Below, in pieces: positions 49,240 to 59,908 of a stretch of DNA of 64,000 nucleotides. Position numbers and translations under genes: made by a program. The DNA comes from Epinephelus fuscoguttatus (taxonomy: Eukaryota > Chordata > Actinopteri > Perciformes > Serranidae), in NCBI RefSeq assembly GCF_011397635.1, contig NC_064770.1:22066200-22130199 (forward strand), given 5' to 3'. The notes beneath the pieces were generated by a model, which did no database searches, had not been told where the DNA came from, and saw only the letters and a list, made by a program, of their open reading frames with translations. Positions within the stretch are counted from its first letter, which is position 1. Every line of letters starts with the position of its first letter.

Positions 49240-49615
49240 TTCATGTTGTCCTTGTCACTCTCCTCCTCTGTGTGTGTTTGTTTCTTTTTCTCTATCTGTG
49301 TGAACTGTCTGCTTGAGCTTTGCCTCTTGTGTGTTTGTATATTTTGTCCCCTTTCTAGGTTCCCATGGTGAAGAGGAGGTTGTGGGACTCAGATCCTATC
49401 TGTTTGGTGTTTGCCTGTTACAATTCAAGTCATCCTGATTGTCTATACTGTAATTTTACTATGGTGGTGTATTCTGTACACATGGCATCCACTGCACGTC
49501 TGGCTGTCCATTTTGGAAGAGGGGTCCCTCCTTTGTTGCTCTTCCCATTATATTTACCCTGTTAAAGTGGAAATATAAAGTTTTTTGATTTAACTTATCT
49601 TAATAAAATAAAATA
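49240..49615 (+). mobile_element. Retroelement 3' tail fragment in cant1 5' intron
   Basis: The phrases GGCATCCACTGCACGTCTGG, GGAAGAGGGGTCCCTCCTTT and CCCTGTTAAAGTGG follow in the order seen in a very common fish repeat 3' end. It ends in an AT-rich AATAAAATAAAAT tail near 49615. No coding part remains. Confidence 0.45.
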
Positions 49616-50404
49616 TTGATTGTCCAATGTAATGGTTTTAGAAAAATGAGAGCACTGACATTTAAATTGATTCCCTGTAAGATCTCCTGGGAAAATCAAG
49701 GCATAATTTATGGCACAAACATAAGCGTATCAACCACTGTGCAACCACAAGAGGAAGAGGAGAGTGCTTTTGTTTTCCCCAGTAGCTATAGGTAACTAAC
49801 CCCAGTTACCAAGGAGTATCGGTGTAAGTTAACAGTTACTGTAAGCTACTCCTGTTGAGTTGCCTCTGAGTGAATTTAAGTTCCCTCTGGTAAGCAGGTA
49901 CGCAGTATGTATGTTTGGGGCATTTATTGTGAAAGGTTAGAATTCAGGCAAGTTGATCAATCCCTGTGAATTCTGCGTGACCCTGCAATTTTGCCCAGTC
50001 ATTGCAACTTTTCTGCAAATTTGACCGATCGTCATAGTTTCTCCAATCATAAAAGTCAACAATGAAATGAGTCCAAATTCACTCCATTGTGGTACTGGAG
50101 ATGCAGACGTGTGCAACATGAACATCTCGCATTAACCAACAAAATTTACTGCTGAAGATCATGCAAGGCAATTCCCTGAAACTGTTTTGCACCATGTGCA
50201 GCACTGTGGTGGAAGACAAATGAAAGTCATCAATTTGACACACACTTTTCTACTGAGAATAGCCTGACTGAGTTGACAACAGCAAAACGAATCTCCGCAA
50301 CAGAGGCTGTTGCATCCAGAGCTAGGGCAAGGGCTGAAGGAATCATGGTGAGTTATTTTAAATATGTATGGTTAATGATAACGTCATAGTATAAATCACA
50401 AACT

Positions 50405-51065
50405 CAGAATATCCATCCTGGGGACAGCAGGCCAAGCAAAGCACCCCTAGATGTACCTCTCCGAGGCAACGCTTTCCAGCACCTCCCAGGCCAGATGAGA
50501 TATGTTATCCCTCCAGCGTGTCCTGGGTCTGCCCCGGTGGGACATGTCTGGAAAACCTCTAACAGGAGGTGCCGAGGAGGCATCCTGATCAGATGCCTGA
50601 ACTACCTCAGCTCACTCCTTTCGACGCGAAGGAGCAGCAGCTCTACTCTGAGCTCCCGTCGGATGTCTGAGCTCCAGCCACCCAACGGAGGAAACTCATT
50701 TCTGCCGCTTGTATCCATGATCTCATTCTTTTGGTCACTACACTGCTCGTGACCATAGGTGAGGTTTGGAACGTAGATGGACAAGTAAATCGAAAGCTTC
50801 GCCCTCTGGCTCAGCTCCCTCTTCATCATGACGGACCAGCACAGCGCCAGCATCACTGCAGACGCTGCAAAAAACTGTCGATCTATCTTGTGCTCTGCTC
50901 TACCCTCGCTCGCGAACAAGACCCCGAGATACTTGAACTCCCTCGCTTGAGGCAGTAACTCTCTCCCAACCTGGAGGTGGCAATCCACCAGAGAACCATG
51001 TCCTCTGATTTGAAGGTGCTGACTCTCATCCTGACCGCTTCACACTCAGCTGCAAACCACCCACT
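50405..51065 (-). mobile_element. LINE reverse-transcriptase fragment
   Basis: On the minus strand it encodes pieces of a fish LINE ORF2 C-terminal half: GRELLPQAREFKYLGVLFAS, then KRELSQRAKLSIYLSIYVPN, LTYGHE and RVELLLLRVERSELR. The frame is 128 codons long at 50602-50988 and then breaks. It is the uninterrupted relative of the split copy at 8875-11500. The clade is uncertain (RTE- or L2-like). Confidence 0.75.
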
Positions 51066-52187
51066 GAGTTATTCTCACTGGAGCAAGTTGCCTTTGATTT
51101 TTAATGAATTACACACACAAAAAACTAGAAGAATGTCATTTGTCTCAAAAGTCACACAGTACCGCTGCAATACAAAGAATGTATCCTCAAATACAGGTCG
51201 CCATTCAGGTTACACAGGATCATTTTTTCAGGGGCAAGCCACAGTAAGCTGAGCTGTATGGATACTTGTAGTTGTTTCGCCTGCTTTGCCCTGTGGGAAA
51301 GTAAGGGCTTGCTCTAAATCTAAAGAGCAATTAAATGCAAACAAATCTTTACACTATGGAAATAATCTGAAGACAAAATTCTTTCATACATTACTCTGAC
51401 CCAACCTACAACAGCACATTTAGATAATAAAACTCAATCTAATCCTACTCACATACTCTCCATGAGCAGACTCTTGTTTGCCAGTCAAATCCTTAGTCCC
51501 AATGGCAGGCAGGTCATTCATATAAGCTTATATTTTCAGGACTATTTTAAATTGTGGTAGGAGCTCGCACAAATGAGCCTATACATGCCAGGTTAAACAT
51601 TACACAACGGGAGGCAGGAAGCAGCTCAGTTTCAGGGTTGGGTGAATATCAGTTGGCCACCACAGTGACGTGTTAATGTAGTCGCTGGGAGGAGCCACGT
51701 CAGTGACATTAACAAGATGACAGCTGTGAACAGGTAAATCAGGTAATACAGTATCAGCCGGCTCGTGTAGCACATGCCACTGTCACATAAGTGCCAACAA
51801 TTTTAGTAAGCAATCAAGTCACCTATCAAGCAGAAATCTCTGTCGTGATTCTTTTTTTGCTTTCTATCTGTGACAACTGAGAATCTTGTTCAAATAAAGA
51901 CATTTGAAAAGATCCTGTTGGACTTTTGGCATTTAACAGACCAATAAAGAGATTAATGACAATAAATAGTGATCGACAGAAAACTAATACTATTTTAACC
52001 ATACTATATAATACTACTATACTAATACTATTCAAACTATAAAAATGTCAAATAATTAAGGTTTCTAGCTTCTTAAAGGTGCCATTTTGGAGTGTTCGTT
52101 GGACGAAACAAGACATTTAAAGACACCACTTTGGGCTCTAGGAAATTATGAGGGATATTTTTCACTATTTTCCAACATCCAAAGATC

Positions 52188-53145
52188 CGGTGTGTAGGCT
52201 TTAGGTGGATATATTGGCAGAAATGGAATATTATGTAGTAAATATGTTTTCTTAAGTGTATAATCACCTAAAATAAGAACTATTGTGGGGTTTTTTTAAC
52301 CTTAGCTGTTTATGTCTACATAGAAGGGTAGCAATGATATGAGATTTTCACAGTACAATAACCGCTGTTTCACAGTATCACAGTATTTTTTTTTTTTTTT
52401 TTTTATCCTGCTCTGTAGCACTTTGACAGTGCTAAAATGTAAGGTGCAATACAAATAAAATGTATTATTATTATTATTATTATTATTACAGAATTATTAT
52501 TATCATGGTATGACCCTTAAAGGAATTAAAATGGACGGGTTATTCTTGGTCAAACAAACATTTTATTACCATATTTGAAACTTTAAACCATTTTTAATTC
52601 AAAGTATGTGGAAAAAAATCTCCCTTTTGAAAATTAGAGATTGAGATTTTCTGTCCAGCTGCTTTTTTTTCAATATCGTAGACAAGCAAATGTACACAAT
52701 ACCATATCTGTCAATTTTAATATCACGGTATACCTTGAAACCGGTATTGCAACCATGGGGAGCAGATCCTCGTTCATGGAGTCTACCACTGTTGCGCCAC
52801 CATATTTCTACTGCAGCCCAGAACGGACACACCAAACATTGGCTGGTATCGTTTTCGTGACAGCCACCATTTCTCTGCGATGAGCAGCGTCGCAAAAACA
52901 TCGAATTTTTAATGTAAAACTTCTTTATTCAGTGTTTTTACCTGTTTAAATCACCAGGTCTGTTCGTTTTTGGCAGGAAGAGGCCTCTGCGGATAATTTG
53001 GCTCCGGGTAAAAACCCTTTAAGCAATGAGCACTGAAGGAATCCTGACTGGTAGATCATGCTTGGTACGCGGGGGAAGTTTCATCTGGTTGCAATCTGCA
53101 CTCCTCACTGCTAGACTGCCACTAAATCCTTCACACCGTTCCTTT
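52188..53145. mobile_element. Inverted-repeat family A, copy 4 (with nested insertion)
   Basis: The left end CCGGTGTGTAGGCTTTAGG and body sequence AGAAATGGAATATTATG match copy 2 through the site where copy 2 is interrupted. The right part includes CAGGAAGAGGCCTCTGCGGA and CACTAAATCCTTCACACCGT. Bases 52325-52756 are absent from the other copies and are an insertion. It lies in the long cant1 5' intron. Confidence 0.7.
52325..52756. mobile_element. Element nested in family A copy 4, itself interrupted
   Basis: The left part AGCAATGATATGAGATTTTC and the right part, reverse-complemented as GGTTGCAATACCGGTTTCAA, look like decayed inverted ends. The CACGGTATACC words are typical of a fish family of this kind. 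Inside it, 52387-52492 is a poly(T) run followed by a LINE-like tail (GCACTTTGACAGTGC, CAATACAAATAAAATG) and a (TTA)n run at 52464-52491, a third layer of insertion. Confidence 0.5.
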
Positions 53146-54424
53146 TATAGACTTAATATAACTCAACTCAGATTGGGAGGTGATACAGATAATTCACTTT
53201 AGCACCTTGGTAGACAACAGGATTATGTGACACTTCAAGGAGAAAGCTCCCAAAAGTCATATTCCAAACAAGGGAAAACTGTTTTCCTATACTGATATCT
53301 GCTTAAATGCCCAGTAAACTGATTTGACCTTATACGTCTACATTTGAGGGGTCACCACCACCAAGCTCTGTAGAATAGAAAATGTGTGCAATCTACTTCT
53401 CACCAAATTCCAGGCAGGGACCTCTAAACTCAGCCTCTGGAGCCTCACATTCTGTGGCCTAAACATGGCTGCATTTCTCCGAAAGCAGAGCAGAGGCTGA
53501 AAGACTCTTTCATAAAAGGGGCCCGGAGCCAAACAGCAGTCCATTATGGCAGCAACATCAGGGCCCACACTCCGAGGCAAGAAAACTATCCCCTCTGAAA
53601 CACACCAACAAGTGGCTGATACTAATGAACTTAAACAGATTCTGATTTTGCCCAAATCTCCTTCGCTGAAACAAATTCATTAAAAGCTTACCCCTTCGCC
53701 GCCTCCTGCCAGAACGCTGTCCTGGTGTCATCAGATTTACCTCACTGTTTTTAAAGCAGACCTCCACGGTCAGTCACAAGCTCTACCTGCTCGCAGATTA
53801 TTTGTACTGCAACCATGACTAAGAGTTGTTACAAAGCTAGTGAACTTTAACTAGACTTGGAGGATTATGTTCCAGTCCAAAGGGTCAAACCTCACAGGAG
53901 GCCAGCGCAATCCATTAAGTTATCATCACAATAGCAACAAAGGGCCAGGAACCAGAGGTGAGGGAAGCACTCCTTACCTGCACAGTCACCTGTCCTGCAT
54001 AAATAAGTGGAATGGTGCAAATCCCGCAGGCTGAAAAGAAGTTAAGAACAAACCTGCAGTCACTACAAGAATTTGTATCCAGCATGCAGTCAGAGAGGAC
54101 TGAGGCCAGAGATCAGCCTGATAATACAGCGGTTACACAGTCAACAGGGACGCTACAGGAACACAAACTTTTAATTGCTTTTAGTTTAACTCCTTCTGGG
54201 CTTCAGTTCAACAATATTTTAGGAGTTCAAGAAGTTAATTATTAATCAACAAGCAACTTGTGAGCGTCGTAAAGTCGTCAAAGGTTTCAATAGTTTCAAT
54301 TCAGTGTTGCACAATGAAATTACATAATATACACTGTAAGGTTGGGAGATATGGCGATATAGATGACGCGAGATGTTAGATATGTCAGAGATTTTGCCAT
54401 GTAGTTTGTACTAGGCAGCTGTCC

Positions 54425-54898
54425 ATTCAATTGAGTTATATTCGATTCAATTCAATAGAACTTCATTTATCCCAAAGGAAATTTTTGTGCCAGAGAATGC
54501 TTCAAATTACAGTTACTACTCATTTATTTACTCAGTTATTTCATCTCTAAATGCTTCTCAAATTAGTTTCCAAAAGTTTTTTTTTTTTCATATCACTACA
54601 TTTTGCATCAATACTGCAATTTAAAATATGCTAATAGAATCACCAACCAATCATTTATTCTGTTGATAATTTAGTCAATAAAAGGTCCAAGATGACAAAT
54701 ACTGGTACAAATCCTTGAGATGTTCAATTGACAAAGATATAAAACAGTTAAAGGTAGAACATTTTCACATTTACGTGCATAGAACTGGTATTTTTGCTTA
54801 AAAATGTATTTAAATGCTTGATTGATTTTCAATACTGCTGCAAATTAATTGTCTGTTGACTAGCTTATCGATTCTTTGACCATTTGCTTCAGCTCTAA
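54425..54898. repeat. Two decayed repeat fragments in cant1 5' intron
   Basis: 54425-54490 has a TTCATTTATCCCAAAGGAAA phrase shared with the fragment at 39700. 54640-54898 ends GACCATTTGCTTCAGCTCTA, an inverted relative of the AGAGCTGAAA start of the repeat at 18810. Neither has coding content. The rest of 53146-55718 shows nothing recognisable. Confidence 0.35.
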
Positions 54899-55718
54899 TG
54901 AAGCATGAATTACTGACCATGCACCTTCTGAGTGACTCAAAGTGGCTCCCACAGCAGTCTAAGTTTGCTCAGTGGCGTGGCATAATGCACAACACGGAAC
55001 AGCAGTCGTGTACAGTGTCTCCCTGAGAGTATGGACAGTTGTGTAACTGCACAAAGTCCTGTCCTGATACGAGCCCCTATCAGATGCCGGTGGCTCCCTG
55101 ATGTGCAAATGTGAGTGTCTCTGCTCAGTGCTGCCAAAGAGGATGACATCTGGGGAGGTGGGCTTCAAAGGAAACAGATCAAGGACATAGAGAGAGTGTG
55201 TGAGGCCCATAAATAGCTGACTTGTTGCTGTAAGGCAGATTCCCAGAGCTCTGCATGTCAAGGCGCCCCCAAACAGATGTGAATTACACTGAGGGCTGGA
55301 TTTTATGTGGTTTTTTTTTCAATGAGAAGATGCTGTGTGATAACAAGATGCACAATAGTGATACTGAAGTATTTTAAATTTAGTCTGCAGACCACTTGGA
55401 GCATCTCAGAGGCCCCAGGTGGGTCATTCCCACTTTGCTATTTACAGGCCCTTTATTCATAAACCAATAAAGTTCTGAGTAAAGTAGTTAAATATAGTAT
55501 TCACTGACTGTAAGTGGGGGTATTTTGCTAATAAGGGGATCGATTTCAGGTGTCCCTCTCCCCCTGCACACACACAAACATCCCATCTGCACCTCCTGTG
55601 TGTGAGTGTTAGCTCCTGACCCTGTCCTGCCAGCAGCGCAGAGGTTAACACGGATGCCATCACAAATGGCTGCGTTCAGAGTCGAGCTGAAACCTTGTAA
55701 CGTTGCTTCTTAACTCAC

Positions 55719-55860
55719 CGCAGATGTTAGATGTTCAGCTCACGGTCCGCTGCCGGCTGTAGCTCAGGTGTCATTATTTTAAAGCCTCCGTCTTCGGCTC
55801 CTTTTCCTCCGTTCCCCGTTCACAAGAGAGCCGCTCATTACTTCCTGTATGTACTGATGA
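55719..55860 (-). other. cant1: Probable cant1 non-coding exon 1 with promoter
   Basis: A near-perfect donor (CATCTGCG then GTGAGTTAAG) ends this exon at 55719 on the minus strand. The cant1 coding exon has a good acceptor (TTTTTTTCTTCAG) 23 bases upstream of its ATG, so a distal leader exon is required. The right boundary is a guess. Just upstream, 55855-55925 is CpG-rich (GACGACGGCAGCGTG, TGCGCGCGGTGG), fitting a promoter. Confidence 0.5.
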
Positions 55861-56004
55861 CGACGGCAGCGTGCACTGTCTGCGCGCGGTGGATGCAAGA
55901 GGGTTAGTCAAACGGTGCCTTCGCGTGATGTGGGAAATTTGAAAACTGCGAAGCTGACACAAAATGTAAGCTAGAGCAGTGGTGTCCAACTGTGTCCTTT
56001 AAAG

Positions 56005-56633
56005 CAGGGATACTCAACTTGCTTTTTGGAGAGGAAATAATAATACAAATGTCATATCTGTAAAACACACAACGTTTAGAACAGAATAAATGACATCTAG
56101 CTCTATGAATTATTATATAAATGCTGAGAAATGTTTGATGTTAAAAGCTTGTGAGAAACGTGCACATTAGATTTGTGGGCAAATCACAGCATCCTTGAGC
56201 AGGTATGGTGTATGCAGGGGTGTTTTAAGGATGTGAGGGTTTGGGGGGCTCAGTCTGGACCTCTGTTAGGTTGTCCGAGGGTCAAATTTGGAAACCCTAT
56301 GATGGCGAAGGAATGACCTGCCCTATTCTGCCTCTGAGTGGCTTGCACTGGTTGCCTTCACTGGTTGGATTGGTTAGGTTTAGGCAAGAAGAGCGGGATT
56401 GGTTAAGACTAAGGTAAGAATGCCATCCAAGGATTTGCAAATTCATGTCCTCAGGGGGTCTAATCCTGGCATTTTCTGTGGGTAAACAAGCTTTGTTTTG
56501 ATGGCACCTTATTTACACTGCAAGTACAAAAAAACCTCCCAATGTGAATCAATTTATTTTCAGTGTGAATTAGAAAATGGTTTGCGGGCCACCTGGCACC
56601 CTGTCGCAGGCCAGGTTTGGTTGAGTATCACTG
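56005..56633. mobile_element. hAT-type non-autonomous transposon with 8-base target duplication
   Basis: The ends are CAGGGATACTCAACTTG and, reverse-complemented from the right, CAGTGATACTCAACCAAA. The flanks are CTTTAAAG (55997-56004) and CCTTAAAG (56634-56641), an 8-base direct repeat with one mismatch. The CAG...CTG ends, TACTCAAC core and 8-base duplication together are the hAT hallmark. The internal frames are not transposase. Confidence 0.75.
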
Positions 56634-57175
56634 CCTTAAAGGACCCCTTTACTATCATTGAGTACACTGATGAGCCCTGACTATGTGACATGTTTTAAGG
56701 ATATTTTATATTATATTGTATGCATGACTATAACAGTACAGACCAGCTGATAAACTGCATAACCAAATATTGAATAAAACAACTGCAGGATGTTTGTGTA
56801 AATTGAGCAGTTGGGATGAAATCTGAGCTGAAACAATTCTCTGTCTAAATTATGTTGGGGGTTTTTCAACAATTATACATAATTGATAGTCGTCTTTTTC
56901 AACAAATTAAGTCTTTCCCTGATGCTTGGCCATTGTTCTTTTTTCTCTTTTATTGTTTTAACTTCAGGAGGAGGCAGTTTACATAAGTGAAGGCTCTGTG
57001 GACATAACTTGTGTTCAGGTCGTCACTGTGCCCTTCATACTGTGAGGTTTTTTTAAGTTAATATCTTTAAAAAAATATCTGAACTGTAAAGATCATTTCA
57101 TTTAGTTTTCTACATAGGAATGAATGAAATGTTGAGAAATGGGCCTGCTGTATATTTTCAAAATATGTTTTCTTA

Positions 57176-57258
57176 CATCCCCGAAAATCAAGAAGGCCTC
57201 GCGACCCCATGAAGCTTCACATAGTGGGGGTCAGGACCTTTAGTATGGGAATCAGTGG
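57176..57258. mobile_element. hAT-like terminus, solitary
   Basis: The phrase GGGGTCAGGACCTTTAGTAT followed by GGGAATCAGTGGG is, in reverse, a typical hAT-family end (CCCACTGATTCCCATAC...). GACCCCATGAAGCTTCA precedes it. No opposite end was identified. Confidence 0.45.
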
Positions 57259-58708
57259 GCTAGAAACAACATGCTATTCTTGCATGGATTCAATTGCGAG
57301 ACATTTTAAGGTTAGATTTTAATTTCATTTGTCATGTTCTTACTATTCTAAAGTGACTGTGTGCATCTGCAGAGAGTAAATTATCTTAAATAAAAATAAA
57401 TAACTTAAAAAAATGGTTGCACTCAACTTCTCTTGTTTTTTAAATTGTTAAATAAAGTTATTCCAAATCAGTTACTCCAACACTTTCTTTTGGTATTTTG
57501 GATTATTGTTGTACTTCTTCTTTTTGCCTCCTTGTTAAAAATGTGGGTAAACGTTCCAGGCATGGCTTTAGAAGATTTATGGTCATGTATATGCAGCAGA
57601 ATACATCTCTTATTTACTAGTAACAAAATCAAAGAGGATCATTTGTCTATTCATAAATTTTATCTTCCCCCAGTAATGATGCATAAGATATTGCAACGTC
57701 AACATATCCTAGCTGCATCAGTAAAGAAGGAACATTTATGAATCTTGTCATGTTGGCAAATGTGAAATGTTTTGCTTGTAATGTGATCAAGAGCATCCAT
57801 TTCATTTTGTTTTTGAATCTGCCAAGGTGCCATTGGAATTTTGTAGGTGCAGATTCAGTGTGGGCCTGCTCATCAGGGCTAATTATAATTAGCTGCATTG
57901 ATATAAGTGTACGTTATGTTATGTTACAGATATGTTGTATATTAAACAGCTGCCAAAATGAAAACACTTGGCACACAAAGACGTGTTGATGAGAAATATT
58001 AGACACTTTGTGAGCAATGTCTTTGTGAAAAATTGAGTGATTTTTGAAAAATATTAGTGCTTTTGTCACATCAGTATTAGAAACTGAGGTTAATATTAAT
58101 CTATGGCTGGTTTTTTTTTGTGGGATACTTATTATGATGAAATACTTTGCAAATAAATTTACTTTTTTTTTTCACCATTAGAGAAATTAAATCTAGAGAG
58201 CTGTGGGCTAATTATTGATTTTTATTTTTATTTTTTTTGGCCCCTTTTTTCACATTTGGAAGTGTTTTATTTATGAGGATGAGATTTATCCAAATGTGAA
58301 AAAAATAACTGGTTGTTAGGTACATTTTGTTCTAGGACAAGTTGATTTTTCCCCCCTCTGGCTCTGCAGATTATTCATTCAAAGTTATTCCATTTCTAGC
58401 ATTATTCTCTTAACCTACACACTGACTGTATCAGCCCTTTGACTAATGTATGAAAGTTGGGTGTAGTGTAGTTAAAAGGTGAGACTGTGCACAGCAGACA
58501 TGTTTGCTTTTGATGTTCTTTTCTTATTGTCTTTCCATTGTTACGTGGCGGACTGTTAACAAGTTCCTCCACATTCACCGACACAATCACTATGCAAATA
58601 TTTGCCAAGGGAGCACAGCTCTGCAGCTCTGCAGCTCAGAGTCCGGGTCTTTCTTTAAAGGAGGACATAAATTACGGGCCGACTCACAGGTTCAAAACCA
58701 AAACAGTT

Positions 58709-58714
58709 TTTATT
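58709..58714 (-). terminator. syngr2: Candidate syngr2 poly(A) signal
   Basis: AATAAA on the minus strand (CCAAATAAAAAC context) lies about 1.2 kb past the syngr2 stop. Sequence 58715-59908 would then be 3' untranslated, including a (GT)n run at 58727-58748 and a run of 28 A at 59262-59289. Earlier signals may also be used. Confidence 0.4.
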
Positions 58715-58726
58715 TGGCAAACCCCC

Positions 58727-58748
58727 GTGTGTGTGTGTGTGTGTGTGT
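58727..58748. repeat. (GT)n microsatellite
   Basis: This is a GT dinucleotide run of about 11 units in the probable syngr2 3' untranslated region. Confidence 0.9.
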
Positions 58749-59257
58749 ATGTGAGATACAGAATACTGTACAAAGGCACTTTAATGGGGAATTACTGTAA
58801 AGCCATTGAGCACAACAGTGAAACTGCAACACGTGCAAAGGTACGAGTACAGTGAAAGAAAGCAAGAGAAAAGTCATGTAGCATTTTTGATTGTCATGTA
58901 CCTGGACTGAAAGGATTAAGTAAGATAATAAATATATCCATTTCCCCACAACATCACTGAATTCCTGAAACCAAATTATGGCTGAAACATTTGCTGAATT
59001 GGAAATTAATAAAACTATTGGTTACCTCAAGAAAGGCACATTGAACTTCCACAGAGGTAGCTGATATAAATCGATGGTTTTGGCTACCTTAAAGCAAAAC
59101 AGAACACCCTTGAATACTAATCCTAAGTAGTAAGTGTGGCACAGTTGGATTTAAAACAATAAAAGTAACAATCTGAGATCAGATGTTGGCAATTAACTGC
59201 CCCAAAGATATTGAGTGTGCTTTTCAGTGCATAAAAGCCATTTTTCAGTGGTTGATT

Positions 59258-59261
<4 letters not shown>

Positions 59262-59289
<28 letters not shown>
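59262..59289. repeat. Poly(A) run
   Basis: This is a homopolymer of 28 A on the plus strand, so a poly(U) tract in the syngr2 message if that 3' end is right. Its length is probably unreliable in assembly. Confidence 0.9.
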
Positions 59290-59291
<2 letters not shown>

Positions 59292-59908
59292 AACAAAAAC
59301 ATGGCGTTACAGTAGTTACAGAAGGAACATTCTCATCGCACCCATTGATTAAATAACATGGGTTTGTTTTGTGGTCGAACAAAATTTGTACTGAACTGTC
59401 TCATTCAACTGCTGTGTTTGGATCTGAGAGTGATAAAAAATATTGAACAGTAACATATTCATAAAAAAAATCTGTTTAAATAAGCCAAGCAAATTTCCCC
59501 GCTACAAACTAAATCCTAACCTGTGTGCTGACTAATGCTTTGCACTCGTAAGCCAAACAAAAGGGGCACTGAAATCACTATAGTCGGTGTGGTACAAAGA
59601 CACAATGGCACGGTCATCCTCTCTCTTACCAAGACAATTTTCTTCAAACAAAACAATATCAGTTTTCAGAGTTCACCCGACCTGTGTGGCACTGGAACGA
59701 CACAGCAAACATCGACCACACGACAATGAAACAAACTAAAAACACATCAGTGCACCCAAATATATGCAAACATGTTCTGCAGGAAATAAATGGGAGTGCA
59801 GAGAACAGTCTGAGTTGTAAATGAAATCATTGGCACACGTTTATTTAAAAAAACAAAACAAAACAAAAAAACTCCCCTGTTGGATTCATGTGTGTGAATC
59901 TCAGTCCT

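Larger units (their letters stand above)
55926..58690. other. cant1-syngr2 intergenic region
   Basis: No exon was recognised on either strand. It contains the hAT-type element at 56005-56633 and a hAT-like end at 57176-57258. The remainder is AT-rich unique sequence with scattered T runs (58106-58119, 58163-58172). Frames such as 57433-57741 have no recognisable protein. Confidence 0.55.
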
